From assembly GCA_944333375.1 (NCBI GenBank), contig CALVKX010000040.1, forward strand, positions 1-12,287: DNA of 12,287 nucleotides, in the 5' to 3' direction. Source of the DNA: an uncultured Eubacteriales bacterium. GTDB lineage: Bacteria; Bacillota_A; Clostridia; Christensenellales; Aristaeellaceae. This document shows, one piece after another, positions 6,673-12,287 of this stretch. Each line of letters opens with the position of its first letter. Positions within the stretch are counted from its first letter, which is position 1. The notes beneath the pieces were generated by a model. That model was not told the DNA's origin. It ran no database searches and saw nothing but the letters and a program-made list of their open reading frames with translations. The translations under genes and the position numbers were made by a program.

Positions 6673-6738
6673 CAAAAATCACCTCATGGCTATGATAGCG
6701 CAAATCCGCCCGTTTGTATAGCGCAACCTCTTCTCGCA

Positions 6739-6747
6739 TGATATAAT
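6739..6747 (+). promoter_or_regulatory. Extended -10 promoter of tex
   Basis: TG-A-TATAAT at 6739-6747 is a perfect extended -10. No good -35 lies 17 bp upstream, as expected for an extended -10 promoter. Transcription would begin near 6754, about 25 nt before the tex start. Confidence 0.6.
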
Positions 6748-6779
6748 GAAGCCTGTATCAAATCGAAAGGATGCGTTTC

Positions 6780-8939
6780 ATGGATATCACTCAAACGCTG
6801 TGTCAGGAGTTTCATCTCAGGGCCCAACAGTGCGAAAACGTGCTGCGTCTGATCGACGAAGGCAACACCATCCCCTTTATCGCCCGCTACCGCAAGGAGC
6901 AGACGGGTTCGCTGGACGATCAGGTCCTGCGCGAGATCCACGAGCGCCTGCAATATCTCAGGGGACTGGACAAAAGGCGCGGGGAAATCGCCTCCACGCT
7001 TGAGGAGCAGGGCAATTTGACGGAGGAGCTCTCGGCCCGGCTGGCCTCTGCGCTCACGCTGACCGAGCTGGAGGATCTCTACCGGCCCTTCCGCCCCAAG
7101 CGCCGCACGCGCGCGACCATCGCCCGGGAAAAGGGGCTGGAGCCCCTGGCGCTGGCGCTGCTCATGCAAGATCAGACCAAGGGCAGCGCCGAGTCGATGG
7201 CCGGGCCCTTTGTCTGTCCCGAAAAGGGAGTGGAGACGGCCGCCGACGCACTTCAGGGGGCCCGCGACATCCTGGCCGAACAGATCAGCGACGATGCCGC
7301 CGCGCGCAAGGAGCTTCGTGCGCTGGTGTTTCGCACGGGCGTGCTGGAGAGCAAAAACGCCGGAGATGAGGACAGCGTCTACAGCATGTACTACCATTTC
7401 TCCCAGGAGGTGCGCGCCATCGCGCCGCATCGCGTGCTGGCGGTCAACCGCGGGGAGCGCGAGGGGTTTCTCAAGGTCTCTTTGCGCATGGACGACGCCG
7501 CATGCGAAGGAATCCTGGACAAGGCGTTTGTCCGGGAAGGCAGCGTGACCAGCCAGCAGGTGCGCGAAGCGGCGAGGGACGCGTGGGAGCGCCTGCTCAA
7601 GCCCAGCATCGAACGCGAGATCCGCTCCGAGCTGACCGAGCGGGCCGGCACGAGCGCCGTGCGCGTGTTTGGAAAGAACCTGCATCAGCTTCTCATGGCT
7701 CCGCCCGTCAAAGGGCGCGTAACGCTCGGCGTGGACCCGGGCTTTCGCACGGGCTGCAAGCTGGCGGTCGTGGACGAAAACGGCAAGGTCCTGGCGACCG
7801 GCGTGGGGCATTTTACGCTTCCGGGGCAAGAGGCCGCCAAGGCACGCGCACGCAGGGACATCGTTGAGATGTGCCGCCGCTTCGGCGTGACGGCCATTGC
7901 CATTGGCAACGGGACTGCCTCGCGCGAAGCCGAGCAATTCATTGCGTCCCTGCTGCCGCAGTTGCCGCAGGGCGCCGCATACATGATCGTCAGCGAGGCC
8001 GGGGCTTCGGTCTATTCCGCCAGCAAGCTGGCGGCAGAGGAGTTTCCCCAGTTTGACGTGTCCCTGCGCAGCGCAGTCAGCATCGCCCGGCGCATGCAGG
8101 ACCCGCTTGCGGAGCTGGTGAAGATCGACCCCAAGGCCATCGGAGTGGGACAGTACCAGCACGATCTCAAGGAAAGCCAGCTTGAGGAGGCGCTGGACGG
8201 CGTGGTGGAGGCCTGCGTCAACAGCGTGGGCGTGGAGGTGAGCACGGCCTCGGCTCCCCTGCTTTCCCATGTGGCGGGCATCGGTCCGGCGCTGGCCAAG
8301 AGCATCGTGGCCTACCGTGAGGAAAACGGCATTGCCAGCCGCGCGCAGCTCAAAAAAGTCCCCAAGCTGGGCCCGAAGGCCTTTGAGCAATGCGCGGGCT
8401 TCCTGCGCGTGCGTGACAGCAGGAACGCGCTGGACGCCACCGCCGTCCATCCCGAGAGCTACGACGCGGCCAGGGCGCTGCTGGAAAAGCTGGGTTACCG
8501 GCTGGAAGACATCCGCACGGGAGGGCTGGGCGATCTATCGGCCCGGGTCGAGGCGCAGGGGCTGGGAACGCTTGCCGCGGCGCTGGGCGTGGGCGAACCC
8601 ACCCTCCAGGACATCATCCGCGAGCTGCAAAAGCCCGGACGGGACCCGCGCGACGACCTCCCCAGGCCCATTTTGCGCACCGACGTGCTGGACATCAAGG
8701 ATCTTGCCGCCGGGATGGAATTGATGGGCACGGTGAGAAACGTGATTGACTTCGGCGCCTTTGTGGACATCGGCGTGCACCAGGACGGGCTTGTGCACAT
8801 CAGCCGCATGAGCAACCGCTTCATCCGTCATCCGTCCGAGGTGGTGAAGGTGGGCGATGTCATCAAGGTCTGGGTTCTGGACGTGGACCTAAAAAAGCAG
8901 CGTATTTCTCTAAGCATGCTTCCACCGGCGGAAAAATGA
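6780..8939 (+). CDS. tex: RNA-binding transcription accessory protein Tex
   Basis: The 719-residue product is a full-length Tex protein, a conserved cytoplasmic nucleic-acid-binding factor linked to transcription and ribosome-associated functions. Domain order: N-terminal helical region with IPFIARYRKEQTGSLDD (residues ~31-47), the ELEDLYRPFRPKRRTRATIA segment, a YqgF/RuvC-like domain starting at LGVDPGFRTGCKLAVVDE (about residue 320), a helix-hairpin-helix pair with VAGIGPALAKSIVAYREENG and LKKVPKLGPKAFEQCAGFLR, and a C-terminal S1 domain with VRNVIDFGAFVDIGVHQDGL followed by VHISRMS. ATG 6780 is preferred, with AAAGGA 8 nt upstream; ATG 6771 would overlap that site. The gene is alone in its direction, divergent from the tRNA-editing gene. 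No intrinsic terminator with a T-tract follows it before the next promoter at 8972. Confidence 0.98.
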   Translation: MDITQTLCQEFHLRAQQCENVLRLIDEGNTIPFIARYRKEQTGSLDDQVLREIHERLQYLRGLDKRRGEIASTLEEQGNLTEELSARLASALTLTELEDLYRPFRPKRRTRATIAREKGLEPLALALLMQDQTKGSAESMAGPFVCPEKGVETAADALQGARDILAEQISDDAAARKELRALVFRTGVLESKNAGDEDSVYSMYYHFSQEVRAIAPHRVLAVNRGEREGFLKVSLRMDDAACEGILDKAFVREGSVTSQQVREAARDAWERLLKPSIEREIRSELTERAGTSAVRVFGKNLHQLLMAPPVKGRVTLGVDPGFRTGCKLAVVDENGKVLATGVGHFTLPGQEAAKARARRDIVEMCRRFGVTAIAIGNGTASREAEQFIASLLPQLPQGAAYMIVSEAGASVYSASKLAAEEFPQFDVSLRSAVSIARRMQDPLAELVKIDPKAIGVGQYQHDLKESQLEEALDGVVEACVNSVGVEVSTASAPLLSHVAGIGPALAKSIVAYREENGIASRAQLKKVPKLGPKAFEQCAGFLRVRDSRNALDATAVHPESYDAARALLEKLGYRLEDIRTGGLGDLSARVEAQGLGTLAAALGVGEPTLQDIIRELQKPGRDPRDDLPRPILRTDVLDIKDLAAGMELMGTVRNVIDFGAFVDIGVHQDGLVHISRMSNRFIRHPSEVVKVGDVIKVWVLDVDLKKQRISLSMLPPAEK

Positions 8940-8971
8940 TGTATTTCACCTGCATTTTGTCCTCCTCCCCC

Positions 8972-8999
8972 TTGACATGCCCCAAAAGGGGTGTACAAT
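8972..8999 (+). promoter_or_regulatory. Promoter of the lysine-riboswitch ABC importer operon
   Basis: TTGACA (8972-8977) and TACAAT (8994-8999) are 16 bp apart. The spacer contains CCCC-AAAA-GGGG (8980-8991), an inverted repeat that might be an operator. Transcription would start near 9006. Confidence 0.75.
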
Positions 9000-9010
9000 A
9001 AGGGAGAATT

Positions 9011-9198
9011 TGACGCGACATCCGCGTCAGAGGAATAGAGGCGCGGCTGACATCAGTACCGCGCGGTAGCCCCTCGCCGGGCCGTGACCGCGCGCGAAAG
9101 GGAAAGCCGCCGAAGCGCCGGCCGGGCAAGCGGCCGGGTGCTGGGCGTCGGGAGAAGATCCCGCCGACTGTCACGGCGCATGCCGTGGAGCGCTATTC
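9011..9198 (+). promoter_or_regulatory. Lysine riboswitch (L box) with a 5' hairpin
   Basis: The leader between promoter and first gene carries L-box landmarks in order: AGAGGCGC (9037-9044), CAGTA (9054-9058), GGGAAAGCCGCCGAAGC (9100-9116), TGCTGGG (9139-9145), GACTGTCA (9166-9173) and GGAGCGCTA (9187-9195). The closing helix P1 is GAATAG (9033-9038) with CTATTC (9193-9198). A P5-like hairpin CACGGC-GCAT-GCCGTG is at 9172-9187. A separate perfect hairpin, TGACGCG-ACATC-CGCGTCA (9011-9029), precedes the aptamer. The 3' strand of P1, GCGCTATT (9190-9197), can instead pair with AATGGCGC (9232-9239) in the terminator's 5' arm, forming an antiterminator. Lysine binding should therefore favour termination before the importer genes. 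Confidence 0.92.
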
Positions 9199-9223
9199 GC
9201 ACGTTTCCATCATCATGTGAAAC

Positions 9224-9258
9224 AAAGCAGCAATGGCGCATGCCGTTGTTGCTTTTTT
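9224..9258 (+). terminator. Riboswitch-controlled Rho-independent terminator
   Basis: GCAGCAATGGC (9227-9237) pairs with GCCGTTGTTGC (9242-9252) over 11 bp with two G-U pairs and a GCAT loop. Six Ts follow at 9253-9258. Its 5' arm is also the partner of the riboswitch P1 3' strand, so only one structure can form at a time. Confidence 0.9.
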
Positions 9259-9285
9259 CATTACGAACAAGGAGGAACAAGCACA

Positions 9286-10092
9286 ATGAAAAAGGTTCTG
9301 GCGGTCATCCTGGCGGCTCTCATGCTGGTTTCCTGCACGGCCGCCCTTGCGGAAGGCACCTTCCGCGTGGGCATGGAATGTAACTATGCTCCCTATAACT
9401 GGACGCAGGCCGAGGAGAGCGAATATACCGTGCCCATTGAGGGCGGCGGCGGATACGCGGACGGCTACGACGTGCAGATTGCCAAGCGCATCGCGGAGGG
9501 GCTGGGCAAGGAGCTCGTCATCGTCAAGACGGAATGGGACGGCCTGCCCATGGGCGTGATGAGCGGCGCGTTTGATGCCATCATCGCCGGCATGAGCCCG
9601 ACCGAGGAGCGCAAGGCCACGCTTGATTTCAGCGATCCCTACCGCACCAACAAGCTGGTTGTGGTCGTCAAAAAGGACAGCCCCTTCGCTTCCGCCACCA
9701 CCCTCGATGAGCTCAGCGGCGCCGTTATCACCGGCCAGCTCAACACCTTCCATTACACCGTTATCGACCAGATCCCGGGCGTCAACAAGGCGATGGCCAT
9801 GGAAACCTTCCCGGCCATGATCGTGGCCGTGCAGAGCGGCGCGGTTGACGGCTACGTGGCGGAGGAGGACGGCGCGCAGGCGGATACCACGGCCAACCCC
9901 GATCTGACCTACATCAAATTCGCCGACGGTGCTGGTTTTGAAGCCTCCGAGGCCGATACCTCCATCGCCGTCGGGCTGGCGAAGGGCAGCGAGCTGCTTG
10001 CGCCCATCAACGAGATCCTTGCCGGCATCGACGATCAGACCCGCGAGGAGCTGATGGCCGGCGCCAAGGAGCGTCAGCCGCTCAACCAGTAA
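9286..10092 (+). CDS. Amino acid ABC transporter substrate-binding protein (probable lysine importer)
   Basis: The 268-residue product is a periplasmic-binding-protein-like (family 3) amino acid receptor. The N-terminal signal MKKVLAVILAALMLVSC ends in a lipobox, LVSC, so Cys17 is probably lipid-modified and membrane-anchored; cleavage after ALA (residues 20-22) by signal peptidase I is a weaker alternative. The mature part starts with the family's first strand, TFRVGMECNYAPYNW. Further family segments are GYDVQIAKRIAEGLGKE, GAFDAIIAGMSPTEERK followed by FSDPY, and VAVQSGAVDGYVAEE. ATG 9286 has GGAGG 10 nt upstream; in-frame sequence further upstream is riboswitch and terminator. It is the first gene of the importer operon. 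Lysine specificity is inferred from the riboswitch, not from the protein. Confidence 0.95.
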   Translation: MKKVLAVILAALMLVSCTAALAEGTFRVGMECNYAPYNWTQAEESEYTVPIEGGGGYADGYDVQIAKRIAEGLGKELVIVKTEWDGLPMGVMSGAFDAIIAGMSPTEERKATLDFSDPYRTNKLVVVVKKDSPFASATTLDELSGAVITGQLNTFHYTVIDQIPGVNKAMAMETFPAMIVAVQSGAVDGYVAEEDGAQADTTANPDLTYIKFADGAGFEASEADTSIAVGLAKGSELLAPINEILAGIDDQTREELMAGAKERQPLNQ

Positions 10093-10098
10093 GCCTTT

Positions 10099-10127
10099 GG
10101 AGCGCGCCGCCTGACGCGGCGCGCTCC
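10099..10127 (+). repeat. Strong intercistronic hairpin between binding-protein and permease genes
   Basis: GGAGCGCGCCGC (10099-10110) and GCGGCGCGCTCC (10116-10127) form a perfect 12-bp GC-rich stem with a 5-nt loop, 6 nt after the binding-protein stop. Only CCTTT follows, so it is not a full terminator. Such hairpins often protect the upstream message from 3' decay and raise receptor output relative to the membrane parts; that role is inferred here. Confidence 0.75.
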
Positions 10128-10174
10128 CTTTGACGGCTGCAAAACTGTGCGTTTTCGATAAAGGAGTTGCCCTG

Positions 10175-10969
10175 ATGTCTGCTTTACCAACCACCTTTTT
10201 CGGCTGGGTCGGCTTCATTTTGGAGAAGTACGGGATGCTCTTTCTGGGCGGCGTGGGCGTCACGCTGCTGGTGGCCATCACCGGTACCGTCATCGGCTTT
10301 GTGATCGGCCTTTTGGTCGCCATTCTGCGCACCATTCCCCTCTCCCCCCGCGACCCATGGTATCGCCGGATTCCGCTCAAGATGCTCTCTGCCCTGCTCA
10401 ACGTCTATATCGAGGTCTTCCGTGGCACGCCCATGATCGTCCAGGCCATGGTCATCTACTATGGTTGCATGCAGATGGGCCTGAGGATGCCGGTGCTGGT
10501 GGCGGCTGTGCTGATCGTTTCGGTCAATACGGGCGCCTATATGGCCGAAATCGTCCGCGGCGGCATCATCAGCGTCGACAAGGGCCAGAAGGAGGCCGCC
10601 TGCGCCATTGGCATGACGCACTGGCAAAGCATGATTCACGTGGTGCTGCCGCAGGCGGTGCGCAACATCATGCCCTCCATCGGCAACGAATTTGTCGTAA
10701 ACATCAAGGATTCCAGCGTCCTTAACGTCATCTCCGTCAACGAACTGTTCTTCATGAGCAAATCGGCGGCGGGCACCTATCTGCGCTATTTCGAGGTCTT
10801 TTTTATCACCGCATGCATCTACCTGGTGCTGACCTTCACCGTGACCCGGCTTCTTCGTGTGCTGGAGCGCAAGATGGACGGCAAGACCAACTACATCATC
10901 TACGGCTCCCAGAGCGATTCCAAGGCGTCCATCGTCGTGCCCAAGGAAGGAGGCGTGCCAAATGACTGA
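10175..10969 (+). CDS. Amino acid ABC transporter permease (HisM/GlnP type)
   Basis: The 264-residue product is an inner-membrane permease of the polar amino acid importer family. It has about five hydrophobic segments (residues ~22-51, 70-100, 105-125, 180-195 and 205-230). The family motif [10 protein letters not shown] is at 81-90 and the ATPase-coupling EAA loop, [20 protein letters not shown], at 140-159, followed by [10 protein letters not shown]. It probably works as a homodimer because the operon has one permease gene. ATG 10175 is chosen, with AAGGAG 9 nt upstream; an in-frame TTG at 10130 lacks one. The C-terminal tail after residue 235 is hydrophilic and longer than is usual. The stop overlaps the ATPase start by 8 bp, indicating translational coupling. 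Confidence 0.96.
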   Translation: MSALPTTFFGWVGFILEKYGMLFLGGVGVTLLVAITGTVIGFVIGLLVAILRTIPLSPRDPWYRRIPLKMLSALLNVYIEVFRGTPMIVQAMVIYYGCMQMGLRMPVLVAAVLIVSVNTGAYMAEIVRGGIISVDKGQKEAACAIGMTHWQSMIHVVLPQAVRNIMPSIGNEFVVNIKDSSVLNVISVNELFFMSKSAAGTYLRYFEVFFITACIYLVLTFTVTRLLRVLERKMDGKTNYIIYGSQSDSKASIVVPKEGGVPND

Positions 10970-11708
10970 CCTCTCATCCCCCATTCTCAGCGTGAGTCAT
11001 CTGAAAAAGAGCTTCGGCGATCACGAGGTGCTCCGCGACATCTCCTTTGATGTCTCCCAGGGCGATGTCGTCAGCATCATCGGCTCCAGCGGCAGCGGAA
11101 AAAGCACCCTGCTGCGGTGCATCAACTTTCTGGAGCAGCCCAGCGCCGGGACCATCCTCTTTCATGGCAAAAACGCCGAGACGGAATGGAACCGGCCCCA
11201 ATACCACGCCAAGGTCGGGATGGTGTTTCAGAGCTTCAACCTCTTTGGCAACATGAGCGTATTGAAAAACTGCATCGCCGGGCAGGTTCGTGTGCTGAGG
11301 AGGGGCCGGCGAGAGGCTGAGGAAAAGGCGCTGTTTTATCTGGAAAAGGTCGGCATGGCCCCCTACCGCGACGCGCGTCCGGCCCAGCTTTCCGGCGGCC
11401 AGAAGCAGCGCGTGGCCATCGCCCGCGCTCTGGCCATGGACCCGGAAGTGCTCCTTTTTGACGAGCCTACCAGCGCGCTTGACCCCGAGATGGTCGGCGA
11501 AGTGCTCGGCGTCATGCGTGAGCTTGCGGCGTCAGGGCTGACCATGCTCGTGGTCACGCATGAGATGGCCTTTGCGCGGGATGTGAGCCGCCGTGTCATC
11601 TTCATGGATGCGGGCGTTATCGCCGAGGATGGCGCCCCGGAAGACATCTTCGTCCATCCCCGCCAGCCCAGGACGCGCGAATTCCTCAGCCGGATTCTGG
11701 AAAAGTAA
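10962..11708 (+). CDS. Amino acid ABC transporter ATP-binding protein (GlnQ/HisP type)
   Basis: The 248-residue product is the cytoplasmic ATPase that powers the importer. All nucleotide-binding motifs are present: Walker [10 protein letters not shown] (41-49), Q-loop VFQSFNLF (Gln90), ABC signature LSGGQKQR (143-150), Walker [14 protein letters not shown] (164-176) and the switch histidine VVTHEM (His200). The order and spacing fit the polar amino acid importer ATPases. The ATG (10962) overlaps the permease stop (ATGACTGA) and has AAGGAAGGAGG just upstream within the permease gene. It is the last gene of the riboswitch-controlled operon; a GC-rich hairpin follows at 11714. Confidence 0.98.
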   Translation: MTDLSSPILSVSHLKKSFGDHEVLRDISFDVSQGDVVSIIGSSGSGKSTLLRCINFLEQPSAGTILFHGKNAETEWNRPQYHAKVGMVFQSFNLFGNMSVLKNCIAGQVRVLRRGRREAEEKALFYLEKVGMAPYRDARPAQLSGGQKQRVAIARALAMDPEVLLFDEPTSALDPEMVGEVLGVMRELAASGLTMLVVTHEMAFARDVSRRVIFMDAGVIAEDGAPEDIFVHPRQPRTREFLSRILEK

Positions 11709-11713
11709 ACCCT

Positions 11714-11768
11714 GGCGGCCGCCACTCCCGCATGGCCGGGCGGCCGCCGCCTAAACTCCTCCCTTTTT
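11714..11768 (+). terminator. Probable terminator region of the importer operon
   Basis: Two copies of the self-complementary sequence GGCGGCCGCC (11714-11723 and 11739-11748) can pair to form a 10-bp stem with a 15-nt loop, 5 nt after the ATPase stop. A run of five Ts lies only at 11764-11768, 15 nt beyond the stem, so the fit to an intrinsic terminator is imperfect. Confidence 0.5.
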
Positions 11769-11801
11769 AAGCAAATATTTTTTGAAGAATAAAAAATTGA
11801 C

Positions 11802-11831
11802 TTGACAAGCACACCCAGTATCTTATATAAT
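11802..11831 (+). promoter_or_regulatory. Promoter of tRNA-Leu(GAG)
   Basis: TTGACA (11802-11807) and TATAAT (11826-11831) are 18 bp apart in an AT-rich stretch. A start near 11838 leaves a short leader of about 19 nt before the tRNA. Confidence 0.8.
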
Positions 11832-11856
11832 ATCTATTGTTGCAAAACCGTAGCGG

Positions 11857-11940
11857 GCGATCGTGGCGGAATTGGCATACGCGCACGTTTGAGGGGCGTG
11901 TCCGATAAGGGTACGGGTTCAAGTCCCGTCGATCGCACCA
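11857..11940 (+). tRNA. tRNA-Leu, anticodon GAG
   Basis: An 84-nt class II tRNA with acceptor stem GCGATCG/CGATCGC, discriminator A and encoded CCA. The anticodon arm is CACGT-TTGAGGG-GCGTG, closed by a T-G pair, giving anticodon GAG (11891-11893). TGGCGGAATTGGCATACGC in the D region, the long variable arm and GGTTCAAGTCCC in the T-arm are characteristic of leucine tRNAs. It should read CUC and CUU codons. Confidence 0.96.
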
Positions 11941-11943
11941 TGG

Positions 11944-11993
11944 CGAGTGTTCTTATAGCATTTGAAAAGTTGTAAGAACACTCGTCTTTTTTT
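11944..11993 (+). terminator. Rho-independent terminator of tRNA-Leu(GAG)
   Basis: A perfect 12-bp stem, CGAGTGTTCTTA (11944-11955) with TAAGAACACTCG (11973-11984), encloses a 17-nt loop and is followed by TC and seven Ts (11985-11993). It begins 4 nt after the CCA end. Confidence 0.88.
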
Positions 11994-12034
11994 ATTGTTT
12001 TCATCCGGCAATCTCTGCTGGGGCATACCCTCGC

Positions 12035-12070
12035 CGACTTTGGTGGGCAGCTAGCTGCCCACCAAAGTCG
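12035..12070. repeat. Perfect 36-bp palindrome
   Basis: The half-site CGACTTTGGTGGGCAGCT (12035-12052) is followed immediately by its exact reverse complement (12053-12070), with no spacer. It lies between the tRNA-Leu(GAG) terminator and the transposase reading frame. No T-tract follows on either strand. It is probably linked to the mobile element, either as an element end or as a hairpin upstream of the transposase. Confidence 0.85.
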
Positions 12071-12100
12071 AAGCAACTCCCGTCCCATGAGTCCCCTTCT

Positions 12101-12287
12101 TTGGGCTGCTCCCAGAGACGTCCTATCTTCTTCCTACAGCTGAGATACGCGGCAGAGCGCGGAGTTAGCGCATCAGCGAACCGGCAGAGGCTATGCCGAA
12201 AGACCATGCACAAAGGGAAGAAGAGATATGATGGGACGCTGGAAAGCCTGAAGGACCGACCGCGCACACCGCATCACTTTCAGGGGA
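12101..12287 (+). CDS. Integrase-core transposase, N-terminal part (runs out of the window)
   Basis: In the frame starting at 12101 the sequence reads FFLQLRYAAERG (12128-12163), LCRKTMHKGKKRYDGTLESL (12191-12250) and KDRPRTPHHFQG up to the edge. This is the N-terminal helix-turn-helix of transposases with a retroviral-integrase-type DDE core (IS3/IS481-like), whose typical linker reads KRYDGT-ESLKDRSRRPHH. The catalytic core would lie outside the window. The start codon is not clear: TTG 12101 is possible but has no ribosome binding site, and the frame is also open further left through the palindrome. Where relatives usually have a tryptophan before KKRYDG there is a glycine (GGG, 12215), which hints that the copy may be decaying. 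Family recognition is from memory of the pattern. Confidence 0.6.
   Translation, partial: MGCSQRRPIFFLQLRYAAERGVSASANRQRLCRKTMHKGKKRYDGTLESLKDRPRTPHHFQG

Noticed and set aside
6690..8450. 586-codon open frame antisense to tex
   Set aside because: His/Arg/Ala-rich translation without motifs; it covers the ProX/tex promoter region and is opposite a certain gene.
8980..8991. CCCC-AAAA-GGGG as the tex terminator
   Set aside because: Only a 4-bp stem without a T-tract, and it lies in the spacer of a good promoter.
9193..10401. 402-codon open frame antisense to the binding-protein and permease genes
   Set aside because: It spans a riboswitch terminator and an intercistronic hairpin on the other strand and has no recognisable domain.
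12001..12267. 88-codon minus-strand frame at the right end
   Set aside because: It reads through the palindrome and opposite the transposase helix-turn-helix, which is the better explanation.
1..12287. CRISPR arrays, rRNA genes or replication origins
   Set aside because: No regularly spaced repeats, rRNA signature sequence or clustered DnaA boxes were seen.

Overview
The window looks like a chromosomal segment of a GC-rich member of the Bacillota, probably class Clostridia. The evidence is indirect: a lysine (L-box) riboswitch with a Rho-independent terminator, strong AGGAGG-type ribosome binding sites, TTG starts, extended -10 promoters, a free-standing ProX-type prolyl-tRNA editing protein, and an integrase-core transposase of a type common in Clostridia. 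No species is claimed.

Layout. Positions 1-440 hold the 3' part of an AraC-family regulator. It converges on, and overlaps by 13 bp, a minus-strand pair: a LysR-type regulator (2934-2032) followed 23 bp later by a cofactor-independent phosphoglycerate mutase homologue (2008-428). The mutase is the most remarkable object here. Its single 526-codon frame carries the complete family sequence, but the part that is normally C-terminal comes first and the part that is normally N-terminal comes second, so it is a natural circular permutant. Divergent from lysR is a beta-CASP metallo-beta-lactamase-fold hydrolase (3094-4350). Next, on the minus strand, come a small alkaline-phosphatase-superfamily phosphodiesterase (5343-4522) and a doubtful, possibly decayed small gene (5728-5480), downstream of one good promoter.

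The middle (5960-8939) is housekeeping: tRNA-Leu(UAA) with its own promoter and terminator, a ProX-like prolyl-tRNA editing protein, and divergently the RNA-binding protein Tex.

Positions 8972-11768 form one regulatory unit: promoter, lysine riboswitch, intrinsic terminator with a visible antiterminator alternative, then substrate-binding protein, permease and ATPase of a polar amino acid ABC importer. The riboswitch makes lysine the best substrate prediction. When lysine is plentiful the aptamer should release the terminator and stop transcription before the importer genes. A strong hairpin between the binding-protein and permease genes could set their relative expression.

The right end has tRNA-Leu(GAG) with promoter and terminator, a perfect 36-bp palindrome, and the start of a transposase reading out of the window, so the tRNA 3' flank has received a mobile element.
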